From assembly GCA_016208165.1 (NCBI GenBank), contig JACQYL010000019.1, positions 1-42,019 of the forward strand: a DNA stretch of 42,019 bases, read 5' to 3'. The notes under the pieces are model-generated. The model was not told the origin of the DNA. It saw only the letters and a program-made list of their open reading frames with translations, and searched no databases. The first letter of the stretch is position 1; each line of letters begins with the position of its first letter. The position numbers and the translations under genes were made by a program. Source of the stretch: Deltaproteobacteria bacterium (GTDB lineage: Bacteria > Desulfobacterota > Desulfarculia > JACQYL01). Shown in pieces: positions 25,483 through 33,937 of this stretch.

Positions 25483-25818
25483 ATGTTGAAGAAGAAAGTG
25501 GGAATCGCCCTCTGTTTCATGGCAGTGGCTTCGCTCCTGATCCCTGCGATGGCCCTCGCGGATGAGTGGTACGTTTGCACGGTGAGCTATGTCGGGAAAA
25601 ACGCCGTCGGCGAATTGGTGTTTCGACTTACCGAGGTCGGAGGCCGGTTTACGAGCCAGCTCTGCAAGATAGCCGACGCAACCCAAGCCAATCACTACAT
25701 GGCCATTCTGGTGACCGCTCAGGTCATGACCAGCAATGTCGGGGTTTGCACCCAGGCTGTGATCCCGGTCGGAGGCGGGGGCACCGCCACGGTTACCTGT
25801 ATTTACCTTCAGCAATAA
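25483..25818 (+). CDS. Small exported cysteine-containing protein
   Basis: A 111-residue protein with a clear signal peptide (about 5-26, AMALA) and a mature part of about 85 residues holding four cysteines (VCTVSY, LCKI, GVCTQ, VTCIY) that could form two disulfides, plus a glycine-rich loop (VGGGGTATV). GGAGGA lies 6 nt before the ATG at 25483. No family was recognised. It stands among other secreted-protein genes. Confidence 0.65.
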   Translation: MLKKKVGIALCFMAVASLLIPAMALADEWYVCTVSYVGKNAVGELVFRLTEVGGRFTSQLCKIADATQANHYMAILVTAQVMTSNVGVCTQAVIPVGGGGTATVTCIYLQQ

Positions 25819-26168
25819 TCTGGCATTCTGAAATTGGAATGTCGGCGAAGGGCCTTGCCGCGCCGTTTTTACGGGATGCGCGCAACAGGGCACGGGGTCC
25901 GCTGATAGATAAGCCTGAGAAGCGATGATAAGGGTAGGTATATGCCCACATAGGGGCACATACCTAGCCTGCTTGTAATCGGGTCGGCGTAAAGAGTAGC
26001 CCCTCCGAATGTGTCTGCTCGGTTGCAGCCCGGAAGGCTTCTACACTCGAAAATATCTTGGTTGGTCGTCCGACTATCCTTAGAGCGGCCTCGCCCCTCT
26101 GTAAGTCGAGGGAATCATCGAGATCGGGTTTATCTCGGGGGAACAGATCTTACTTACTCTAGGCAGGA
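25819..26168 (+). other. Structured non-coding leader, candidate RNA element
   Basis: This 350-bp gene-free segment ends at a strong intrinsic terminator only 11 nt before the protease start codon. It contains a long hairpin at 25933-25969: GGTAGGTATATGCCC pairs with GGGCACATACCTAGCC, with one bulge and a small internal mismatch. I could not match it to a known riboswitch class. It may be a regulatory leader (attenuator) for the protease gene, an independent small RNA ending at 26195, or the 3' UTR of the preceding gene. Confidence 0.35.
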
Positions 26169-26195
26169 GGCAGGGTGATCGCCCTGCCTTTTTTT
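26169..26195 (+). terminator. Rho-independent terminator before protease gene
   Basis: GGCAGGG (26169-26175) pairs with CCCTGCC (26182-26188) around a 6-nt loop and is followed by seven T residues. An upstream GGCAGG (26162-26167) could pair with the same 3' arm, so an alternative fold is possible. Only 11 nt separate it from the ATG at 26207. Confidence 0.8.
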
Positions 26196-26206
26196 CCGGA
26201 ACAACC

Positions 26207-27843
26207 ATGCGACCATATCGAATCGGAGGCGTATTCTACCTGTACTGCATGGTATGGGCCAGCGTCTGTATCTGCGCTCCCCCGTTGGTTGCCGGGACCG
26301 TGTCTCGGGAACTTGAGCAGGTCCTGAACTCCGCCGGTCCCGAGGATCTGATCCCGATCATTCTCACGTTTCGGGAACGCGTGGATACGACGCAGTTCCA
26401 GGATCGGGATCTAAAGGTCCGGCGAGTCCGGTTGGTCCAAGCTCTCCGACACCGGGCCTCCGGCTCGTTGAACTCCCTGTTGAATCTCTTCAGCTGGACG
26501 CACCACACTTCCGCCACCTCTGGCTCATCAACGGGTGCGCCTTGTCCGTGCCCCCTGCCGCCGTTCGCCTGCTGGCCGACGATCCGGCCGTAGAGGCCGT
26601 CAAATTTGACGCCCGGATCGCGGGGCCGTCCATTCAAGCGTCGGGGTTCGTTGAAAAGGAGTGGAACCTGCGCACGATATACGCCCATTTCCTCTGGGAC
26701 TTGGGATATACGGGGCAGAATGTGGTTCTCGGGAGTCTGGATACCGGAGTGGATCTCCAGCATCCCCTGTTGCAGGGTCAATGGCGCGGAGGCGAGAACA
26801 GCTGGTTCGACCCCAACGGCGAACATGATGCGCCTTCTGACAGGTCCGGCCACGGCACGCAGATCATGGGACTCATGGTTGCGGGCGAAACCCCCGACGG
26901 AACGGCCATTGGAGTGGCCCCGGGAGCGATGTGGATTGCTGCCAAAATCTTCAACGACGCGGGAGTCGCGCCCCTGAGTTCGATTCACGCGGCGTTTCAG
27001 TGGGTTCTGGACCCGGACGGCCAATCGGAAACCGACGATGCGCCGGATGTGGTGGTCAATTCCTGGGAGTTTGCCGCTGCGAACAAATGCGTGGACGAGT
27101 TTCAGAACGACATCGACACACTCCGGACCGCCGGCATTGCGCTGGTGTTCATTGCCGGCAATTTCGGTCCTAACGCGGCCACCAGCGCTTCCCCTGGGAA
27201 CAACGGCAACACGTTCTCCGTAGGTTCCGTGGACTTTTTCTCCGAGGTATCCGACTTCAGCAGCCGGGGGCCTTCCGCCTGTGACGGGCGGATCTTTCCG
27301 GATGTGACCGCTCCGGGAGAAAGCGTTGACACCACGGACCTGTCCCTGGGCGGCTTCCCGAACATCGTAACGGTGGACGGAACCTCTATGGCGGCCCCTC
27401 ACGCAGCCGGCGCCATGGCTTTACTGCTCAGCGCCTTTCGCGAAGCGAGCATCCCGCATCTTGAAAACGCGCTACGGGTCACCGCTTTTCATCCGCTTTG
27501 CGCGGCTCCTGATAACGATTACGGATACGGGATTCTCAATGTATTAGGCGCCTATCTCCGACTGATTCACACGGTGGGCTGTCCGGACGATCTGAACCGA
27601 GACGGAATCGTGGAGGAAGCGGACATCCAACTGCTGGCTCGGGAATTCGGGGAATCGGATTGCGCCGGTGTAGGAGGCTGCGCAGGAGATATGAACTTCG
27701 ACAACCGGCTGGACGGAATAGACCTGTCCGAATTTGCCCTCCGCTATGGCGAAATCGCGTGCCCGGTTTATCCTCTTCCGTATGACTTGCCGCAAGGTGA
27801 TAGCGCCCGGGACGGATGCACGCCCCTCCCGGATGATCTGTGA
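26207..27843 (+). pseudogene. Subtilisin-like (S8) serine protease, frameshifted
   Basis: Two overlapping frames together encode a secreted S8 protease. Frame 1 (from ATG 26207) gives a signal sequence and the start of an I9-like propeptide (LVQALRHRASGSLNSLLNLF); the coherent continuation (QLDAPHFRHLWLINGCAL) lies in the -1 frame, so the shift falls near 26490, at CTCTTCAG. Frame 2 has the whole catalytic domain, numbered from TTG 26542: D67 (GSLDTGVD), H104 (SGHGTQ), N207 (IAGNFG), S282 (GTSMAAPHAAG), then dockerin-like loops (DLNRDGIVEEADIQ, DMNFDNRLDGIDL). The break could be a mutation, a sequencing error or programmed slippage. Its last 76 bp overlap the convergent hydrogenase-protease gene. 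Confidence 0.85.
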
Positions 27844-28307
27844 TCTTTGAAACGCCCCCCTTCCCCGATCTCGTCTCGAAGGGTCCGCATCAAATCCGGA
27901 AACGTGGCTCTGACCTGGGGTGAGAGTTCCAGGGACCAGTCGATGGTCGCCGGTTCCACGCCCAGGACCGTAACTTCGGGGGGCGTGTTCCGTTGCGTCA
28001 GTGAAAGGACCCGGGTGATGTCGAAACCGTGCATGGACGGAATGCATTTCGCGGACTCGAAAGCCTCGATCGGCATCCGATAGATGGTCCCGGGCGGGTG
28101 TCCTCCTTTCACCGCATCGATCACAACGACCCGTTCGGCTTCCTCCAAAGCGGGTAACGCATCGAGGACCGCCGTGCCAATGTCCATGACCTCCACATGG
28201 TCCGGACACCCGTCTTCCAACAGGGAATGGGCTGCGTGCACCCCCACTCCCTCGTCCGCCAAAAGCAGATTTCCAAGTCCCAACACCAGGATCTTCATCT
28301 TGATCAT
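27768..28307 (-). CDS. [NiFe]-hydrogenase maturation protease (HycI/HyaD family)
   Basis: Cytoplasmic endopeptidase that removes the C-terminal tail of the hydrogenase large subunit after nickel insertion. Numbering from MKILVLGLGN, the nickel-sensing residues are E16 (LLADEGVGVHA), D61 (VVVIDAVKGG) and H90 (SMHGFDITRVL). The frame holds 179 codons from the ATG at 28307; the MKILV start 9 bp downstream is equally possible. It lies downstream of the large subunit, whose tail after DPCLSCAVH is the expected substrate. The last ~25 residues (from about KDHRSS) overlap the opposing S8 protease gene and look like a read-through extension beyond the normal family end. Confidence 0.93.
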   Translation of the reverse strand: MIKMKILVLGLGNLLLADEGVGVHAAHSLLEDGCPDHVEVMDIGTAVLDALPALEEAERVVVIDAVKGGHPPGTIYRMPIEAFESAKCIPSMHGFDITRVLSLTQRNTPPEVTVLGVEPATIDWSLELSPQVRATFPDLMRTLRDEIGEGGRFKDHRSSGRGVHPSRALSPCGKSYGRG

Positions 28308-28390
28308 TTCCACTCTCACATCCGTTCACAGAATACGGACGGGCGCCTCCCGCAGGATGACGCCGGTCCGTAACATGTTTAAGGAGGGTA

Positions 28391-28431
28391 CGGGGGGCCC
28401 GCCGTAGGCAGATTTAATAAGTGTCCCCCCG
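28391..28431. repeat. G/C hairpin between hydrogenase genes
   Basis: CGGGGGG (28391-28397) and CCCCCCG (28425-28431) form a 7-bp stem with a 27-nt loop, between the large-subunit stop and the maturation-protease start. The arms match those of the hairpin at 5460-5492, so it may be a decayed or insertion-split copy. It could modulate expression of the protease relative to the structural genes. Confidence 0.4.
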
Positions 28432-28442
28432 TCAACGACTAG

Positions 28443-29876
28443 CTACCTGCCGCCGGTCCGGACGACCACCGGTTTGCCGTCGGGTTTCATAATGTGAACG
28501 GCGCAGGACAGACACGGATCGAACGAGTGAATCACTCGTAGCGCCTCTACGGGAGCTTCCGCGTTTCGAATCGGTGTTCCGATTAACGCCTGCTCCATAG
28601 GTCCGGCTACGTGATTGCTATCCTTCGGGGATGCGTTCCAACACGTAGGCGTAACCACTTGGTAGTGCTGGATTTTTCCGCCGGAAATCTCCACCCAGTG
28701 CCCGAGGGCGCCTCTCGGCGCCTCGGAAAGCCCAACTCCGACGCCGGAGGAGGAAAACGGAAAATCCGAATAAACGCTGCCTCCCTCATTGAGCTGATCG
28801 AGCCAGCCCTGCATGGCCTCGGCGATCTTGAGGCATTCCTGGGCGCGCGCCGCGTGCCGGTCCATCACCGAGACGCCGTTTTGATAGTCTCCGTTGACCC
28901 ACATTCTGGCCAGCGGCCCTACTTCATAGGGCGCGCCCCGGTAACGCGGAGCCTTGAGCCAGGAATACGCTTCGCCTTTAGGGTAAGCCGCCACCGTATT
29001 GCCATTGGAAGGCTGAAGATTGTTCGTGCTATCCGCGTACCAGGAATGGGTAACGGATTCCGTGATATCGAGATCGCTCAGGCTGAGCGTCGGGGTTAGC
29101 GTCCCGTTTGCCGCGAACCCGGTCCTCAGGAGCTTGGAACCTCCCCCGTCGTTCAGGTCAAATACACCGTATGCGAGCAGATTTTCGCAGCCTCTTCCAA
29201 TATCGAAGTATTCGGAATAGACGTCGGCTACCGCCAGAACGTCCGGGACGTACACGTTCCGGATGAACTCGACGAGCCAGTCGAGGTGTGTTCGGAACTC
29301 GTTTTGGCCCTGCGTACTCGGAGGATTGGTGAAGCCCCCCGGTATGTATGCGTGAGTGGAGGGCATCCTGCCGCCGTATACCGCGCCAAGCTGGTGAGCT
29401 CTCCGACGTGCTTCCAGGGCCTGGGCCAGATGAGAGATCACGGTGGCGGTCCGCGGGTCGCTCTTAAAATCGTGATCCCATAGCGGCGACCAGGGGGCTG
29501 TTTGCGGTCCGGCTACGTAGTCGAGGGCCGCGAGCAGATAGAAATGCAGGATGTGCGACTGGACGAAATTCGCCCCGAGGGTGAGGTTCCTCAAGATCCG
29601 AGCATTGGCCGGAACGGTCATCCCCACGGCGTCTTCCAGAGCCATGACGGAAGTCATTCCGTGGGAAGTCGGGCAAACGCCGCATATACGCTGAGTGATC
29701 ACCGGCGCGTCCGCGGGGTGTCGCTGTTCGAGGATCTGTTCAAAACCGCGAAACAGGGTGCCGGTACAACGGGCATCAATGACCTGCTGCTGACCTCCCA
29801 CTGTTTCGACGGTCACTTCCACTTTCATATGTCCTTCGATCCGGGTAACCGGATCCATAATGGATATGGTAGCCAC
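28443..29876 (-). CDS. [NiFe]-hydrogenase large subunit
   Basis: Catalytic subunit binding the Ni-Fe(CN)2CO centre; with the Tat-exported small subunit it forms a periplasmic group-1-like hydrogenase, most often for H2 uptake. The nickel ligands are in RICGVCPTSHG (C65, C68) and DPCLSCAVH (C455, C458); the latter is followed by a 16-residue tail (462-477) to be cut after H461. N-terminal DPVTRIEGHMKVEV is the conserved start. It is 477 residues long, shorter than the ~550 typical of many group-1 enzymes. It starts at GTG behind AAGGAG. All four ligands are cysteine, so it is not a selenoenzyme. The partner gene ends 260 bp upstream; that gap is non-coding. Confidence 0.95.
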   Translation of the reverse strand: MATISIMDPVTRIEGHMKVEVTVETVGGQQQVIDARCTGTLFRGFEQILEQRHPADAPVITQRICGVCPTSHGMTSVMALEDAVGMTVPANARILRNLTLGANFVQSHILHFYLLAALDYVAGPQTAPWSPLWDHDFKSDPRTATVISHLAQALEARRRAHQLGAVYGGRMPSTHAYIPGGFTNPPSTQGQNEFRTHLDWLVEFIRNVYVPDVLAVADVYSEYFDIGRGCENLLAYGVFDLNDGGGSKLLRTGFAANGTLTPTLSLSDLDITESVTHSWYADSTNNLQPSNGNTVAAYPKGEAYSWLKAPRYRGAPYEVGPLARMWVNGDYQNGVSVMDRHAARAQECLKIAEAMQGWLDQLNEGGSVYSDFPFSSSGVGVGLSEAPRGALGHWVEISGGKIQHYQVVTPTCWNASPKDSNHVAGPMEQALIGTPIRNAEAPVEALRVIHSFDPCLSCAVHIMKPDGKPVVVRTGGR

Positions 29877-30136
29877 GTGCTACTCCTTTCAGACTGGAAT
29901 GTTCATGAGTGTTCGACTTGTCAATGTTGGCTCTCCTACAGGGCCAGGAGGCCGGGTCGTGTGCACGCACGCTTGCCGGAGCCGCCTCCGACGCTCTTTT
30001 CGCGTGACCCTCCGCCCGGTTCGTCCCTCATGGGACAGGGCGCGGAAACTCCGATTGAAGTCTTGATGGGCCACCTTCCGGCGCCGGTTTCCGTAAGGAA
30101 GTTCATCCTCTCCCCTGTGATAAAGAGCGTCACGTT

Positions 30137-31240
30137 TTAGGAGTTCCTCCCGCAGTCCACGGGCGCGTCCTTGACGGACTTTTCAAAGGTTTCGACTCCA
30201 CAGTCGGCGCGCACGCGGCAGGGCACCGGCCGCGGATCGTGCAGCGATAACTTCCACTTGCCGTCGGACGCCGCCTTGGCGGATCCAAGAAGATTGCCGG
30301 AATAGGCGTCAAACAGTCTCACATTGGAGCCCTGGGATGCATTTCCCTCTAATCTCAGCTCCTTGTTATCCTTGCGCCATTCCGCCTTTTTAAACTCGAA
30401 TGGAAGGGCGCCCGGACCGACGGATCCGCAGTTCGAGGGCGCATCCTTGACGGCCATTTCAAGGCTTGTGCTTCCACAATCGGCCCTTACGCGGCAGGGG
30501 ACCGGCCGCGGATCCTTCCGCGTTGACTTCCACTTGCCGTCGGAGGCTGCCACGGCGGATCCAAGAAGATCGCCGGAATAGGCGTCAAACAGTTGCACGT
30601 TCGAGCCCGGAGACGCCTTGCCTTCCAGTCTCAACTCCTTGGTGTCATTGCGCCATTCGGCTTTGATAAACTCAAACTGCAGTGCTCCCGGACCGACGGA
30701 CCCGCAGTCCGAGGGTGCATCCTTGACGGCCATCTCAAGGCTTGTGCTTCCACAATCGGCCCTTACGCGGCAGGGTACCGGGCGTGGATCGGGCAGCCTT
30801 AACTTCCACTTGCCGTCGGAGGCTGCCACGGCGGATCCAAGAAGATCGCCGGAATAGGCGTCAAACAGTTGCGCGTTCGAACCCGGAGACGCCTTGCCTT
30901 CCAGTCTCAACTCCTTGGTGTCACTGCGCCATTCCGCCTTGCTAAACTCGAACGGGACGGCGCCGGGACCGGGAGTTTCACTTCCGCAGCTCTCCGGCGC
31001 GTTGTCCACGTCCCGCTGGAACGTCTGACCCTCGGATTCGGCTCTGATACTACAGGGAATCGTCGAGGGCTGGGAAACGGTGATGTTCCACAAGCCGCTG
31101 GAAGCCACTACCGTGGCGCCGATTAAGGCCGATGATTGGCTGTCGAAGATCTGCGCGGAAGCACCGGGTTTGCCTTCTCCACCGATGATGAGTTCCGACC
31201 GGTCTCCTCGCCATTCGGCTCGAGTGAGAACGAAGTCTCT
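30137..31240 (-). repeat. 276-bp tandem repeats inside hydrogenase small subunit
   Basis: Coding repeats 2, 3 and 4 span about 30677-30952, 30401-30676 and 30137-30400, and are nearly identical over long stretches (for example GGCGTCAAACAGT, GGATCCAAGAAGAT). Repeat 1 (about 30953-31240) is diverged. High DNA identity points to recent amplification and makes the copy number likely to vary between strains. The assembly could also have collapsed or expanded here. Confidence 0.85.
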
Positions 31241-32176
31241 CTGCATCTCTTCGCCGCCGGAGGCGATGTCGTAAAAAGGAGAAAACTTGTCCGGGAATCC
31301 GTTTTCCGTACAAGCCAGGCACACGGCATTGGCTCCAATGCACCAGTTGGTTCCGTTGTTCCATAAATGTTTCGGGCAGTCGGCCTGGGTTCTGGGTCCA
31401 TTGCAGCCCAGCTCCTTCAAGCAGCCGCTCTGGGCGAAGTTCCTTGCCTCTCCGTTTCCCTTCCGGGGACAGTTCTTGTGGACGTTGTGGGTATCCCCCT
31501 CGAAAAGGAACGCAGGCCTCCCTTGCGAATCGAGAGAGAGAGAGGCGCCGGCCAGAAACCGGGCGATGGTGGAAACAATCCAATTGGGATGCGGCGGGCA
31601 GCCTGGAATGTTCACCGTGGGAAGTCCCGAAAGCTGGGACACACTCCGGATGCCCGTGGGATTCGGGTTGCCGCCCGGGATTCCTCCAAAAGAGGAACAC
31701 GTTCCAACGGCGAGAATGGCCTGGGCGCCTGGGGCAAGACGCTGCACCGCTTCCATGGCCGTAACTTCGTGGGACTGTCCTCCAGCGTTCTTTTCGGTCC
31801 ATAGGAGACATGCGTGCCCGTTGAATGCGGTCGGGATGCCTCCATCTACAGCCAGAATGTACGGCCGCGCGGTCGCCTCTTCCAGAACACGGACGGCGAG
31901 ATCGCCGGCTGCGCCCATAAGGTTCGGATGAAAGGCGAGATTAATGGTGTTGATGAGCAGATCGGCGATATCCGTTGGTGCGGAGGTACCGATCATATTA
32001 GCCAGCGACACGGTGCATCCCGTGCAGTTGGCTCCGTTCAGCCATACCACGGTTGCGAGCCCGTTCCCTTCAGCGGCGAGCGCTTTGCTCAGCTTACCGA
32101 CCACCGAGGCTTCGAGACCCAGCGTGGCCGCCGAACCAATGCAGAACTTTAGAAAATCACGTCTTCCTACTTTCAC
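30137..32176 (-). CDS. [NiFe]-hydrogenase small subunit with four Ig-like repeats
   Basis: Electron-transfer subunit carrying Fe-S clusters. A Tat signal (GRRDFLKFC) targets it and its partner to the periplasm. Cluster ligands are visible: C51, C54 (NCTGCT), C160 (GTCSSFGG) and C193 (GCPPHP) for the proximal; H233, C236, C252, C258 for the distal; C267, C286, C289 for the medial. CTGC rather than CTCC argues against the oxygen-tolerant type. The catalytic part ends near residue 305. Four tandem beta-rich repeats follow (about 313-398, 408-491, 500-583, 592-675), the last three with a 92-residue period and FEF.KAEWR..KELRLEG, LFDAYSG, PVPCRVRADCG. No membrane anchor is present. It starts at GTG behind AGGAGG. 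It is about 370 residues longer than the catalytic part needs. Confidence 0.94.
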   Translation of the reverse strand: MKVGRRDFLKFCIGSAATLGLEASVVGKLSKALAAEGNGLATVVWLNGANCTGCTVSLANMIGTSAPTDIADLLINTINLAFHPNLMGAAGDLAVRVLEEATARPYILAVDGGIPTAFNGHACLLWTEKNAGGQSHEVTAMEAVQRLAPGAQAILAVGTCSSFGGIPGGNPNPTGIRSVSQLSGLPTVNIPGCPPHPNWIVSTIARFLAGASLSLDSQGRPAFLFEGDTHNVHKNCPRKGNGEARNFAQSGCLKELGCNGPRTQADCPKHLWNNGTNWCIGANAVCLACTENGFPDKFSPFYDIASGGEEMQRDFVLTRAEWRGDRSELIIGGEGKPGASAQIFDSQSSALIGATVVASSGLWNITVSQPSTIPCSIRAESEGQTFQRDVDNAPESCGSETPGPGAVPFEFSKAEWRSDTKELRLEGKASPGSNAQLFDAYSGDLLGSAVAASDGKWKLRLPDPRPVPCRVRADCGSTSLEMAVKDAPSDCGSVGPGALQFEFIKAEWRNDTKELRLEGKASPGSNVQLFDAYSGDLLGSAVAASDGKWKSTRKDPRPVPCRVRADCGSTSLEMAVKDAPSNCGSVGPGALPFEFKKAEWRKDNKELRLEGNASQGSNVRLFDAYSGNLLGSAKAASDGKWKLSLHDPRPVPCRVRADCGVETFEKSVKDAPVDCGRNS

Positions 32177-32616
32177 AATATACTCCTCCTAAGGGGTTTT
32201 GAGTCGCCTCTCCCTTCTTGTCAGGCGGATTGAATGGACAATAGCGGATTCCCCGATCTGATTGCTGACCAGAAACATAAGATTTTGGACGGTGCTGCGT
32301 GGCCCTCATTGTCTTAAACCGGGGTTCTTCGGGAACGGCGGCTTTCCGTCCTGCCGAAGGGGAAAAAACTTCCGGAAGCGGCAATATGTTCTCTTCAGTA
32401 CTTGTTACGGACCGGAGGATTGAAGATGTTTTCGCGATGCGGATCAACGCGGTATGGATCCTGTTGGGCGTCGCATCGCGGGGTGCTCCATTATCGATAG
32501 ACCCCCAGCGATATAGAACCTTGCACGGTTGCCTAATTTTTTGTATAAACTAGGCTGCGAGGGAGTAAAGCAATTCCCGTACCAAACGGATTTTCCAGCT
32601 TTCAAATCTGTTTTCA

Positions 32617-32645
32617 CTTGCCGGCACAAGAGTTTTGCCGGCAAG
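32617..32645. repeat. Perfect 10-bp inverted repeat
   Basis: CTTGCCGGCA and TGCCGGCAAG flank a 9-nt spacer. No T tract follows directly on the plus strand, though TTTTTTT occurs 18 nt later. It may be an RNA hairpin or a protein-binding site in the hydrogenase/regulator intergenic region. Confidence 0.5.
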
Positions 32646-32667
32646 CCCGGTTAGGGAAACGGTTTTT

Positions 32668-32687
32668 TTCGTAATTCAGGTTACAAT
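32668..32687. promoter_or_regulatory. Operator-like site 1 (degenerate)
   Basis: TTCGTAATTCAGGTTACAAT matches the perfect palindrome 69 bp downstream at 13 of its 16 arm positions, with the same 8-4-8 layout. Two similar sites at a fixed spacing suggest binding by one dimeric regulator in this intergenic region. Confidence 0.4.
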
Positions 32688-32736
32688 ATGGTGTGCGGCG
32701 TGCTCACCGGGATTAAAACCGATGCCGATGCTCAAT

Positions 32737-32756
32737 TTCGTAACCAAAGTTACGAA
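32737..32756. promoter_or_regulatory. Operator-like site 2 (perfect palindrome)
   Basis: TTCGTAAC-CAAA-GTTACGAA is a perfect 8-4-8 palindrome. It could be the binding site of the adjacent response regulator or of a hydrogenase regulator; neither is proven. A GTTAACGTAAC palindrome upstream of the regulator at 39573 shares the GTAAC/GTTAC half-site. Confidence 0.5.
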
Positions 32757-33937
32757 TTCCCCGCGTCGTCAGCCGAAAGAATTAAACCCTATAACGAGCA
32801 TCGGAACTCGAAGGAGAGGCCGTAACCGTAGTGAAATAAGGTAGATACAAGGAAGTCGTAAAAGAGTAAGTCTTACGTGGGATCAACGGATGGAGGGCTC
32901 CGGCATTCGGATCGACCGGTAACAATCCTGTCGACGATGCACGGAGCAGGCCGGCGGTCGTTGATAAACGGCAGATGGAGCCTAGTGGAGGGCGTCTATC
33001 CGGACGACGATCCGGGGGTCTTTATTCACTTGGGTGCGACTTCTTATTTTTTCTAAACGACAACAATGAGTTAAGTAAGGAGAGCTCACGATAAGGTTCC
33101 TTGGATTGGACGCCATTGCACGCTGAAACAAAAAAACCCCTTACAAAATTGACATCCCAAAATACGATTTGGTAAGCGCCGACCCCTTCTATCGTTTGAC
33201 ATGGCTCGGCTCTTTCACTATTTTGTCGCCAAGACCAAGGTGTCATGTCCATGTCGAGATGTACATTAGATGAACTTCAGCCAAGAGAAAGCCCATCGAA
33301 AAACGAACACCCGGCGAGCCGGGATCTTTCGGCGCTTCGACCTCGAGGTCCCCGTCTTTCAAATCATGACAAAGGCGCGGCCTCGCATGACCAAGACCGT
33401 GTGATGAAACGCCCTGTCGCTTTCGCACTCCCAATTACACTTCGACTCAGGATCTTCATTCTTACCCAAGGCGAGACGGTTCCTATAAAGCCGGTCTTTT
33501 GAGGAAACGGGCGTAGCTACCCTTTACGGAACACTGATAAACGAATGCAACAAGATCAATAAGCTCCCGAACGAGCCTTAATGGCCCCTGCTGATACCCG
33601 ACGTGGGAGCGCTTCGTTTGGCAACGAAGGCGCCGCGAATCGGAAAAGGGACGAGCAAGGCTGTGGCCGAATGTATTGGCTGACAAACAAGGAAGGAAAC
33701 AGGTCTTGTTACCGAATCCATAAACAGGACCATCAGGTTCATGTGAGACAGAGGATAGAGAGAGGTTTCTCGGGCATTTCATTCAATCGTCACCCGGAAC
33801 GAACCGAAGAGCGAGCTTTTCGGGAAGAGATCGATCTAAGATTAAATTTGCGAAAGAGGGGAGACATGCCATGTCGCAGAGAGACGGAGAAACCTGACTG
33901 AAAAGGTTGACACATCGGGAGTGGAACTGGTCGTTCG

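Larger units (their letters stand above)
32177..33937. other. Divergent 1.76-kb intergenic region
   Basis: This gap lies between the leftward hydrogenase operon and the rightward sigma-54 type regulator. It contains a perfect inverted repeat (32617-32645), two operator-like palindromes (32668-32687, 32737-32756), and a weak sigma-54-like GG-N10-GC on the plus strand (GGTGTGCGGCGTGC, within 32690-32706). A small hairpin CCGGA..TCCGG lies near 33000-33013. Short open frames, such as 33022-33252 (-), have no supporting signals. It may encode a small RNA or hold decayed genes. I see no convincing protein gene. Confidence 0.6.

Noticed and set aside
28443-29876. [NiFeSe]-hydrogenase
   Set aside because: The C-terminal motif is DPCLSCAVH with ordinary cysteine codons; no in-frame TGA is used as selenocysteine.
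29877-30136. Small gene between the hydrogenase subunits
   Set aside because: Short frames on both strands lack ribosome-binding sites and recognisable motifs.
30137-31240. CRISPR-like array
   Set aside because: The repeats are 276 bp, in frame and coding for Ig-like domains; there are no short repeats with unique spacers or cas genes.
30137-32176. Oxygen-tolerant group 1d hydrogenase
   Set aside because: The proximal-cluster motif is CTGC without the extra cysteines of the 4Fe-3S type, and no cytochrome b gene follows.
33022-33252. 76-codon minus-strand open frame
   Set aside because: No ribosome-binding site or domain is visible; it could be a decayed gene, but this cannot be supported.
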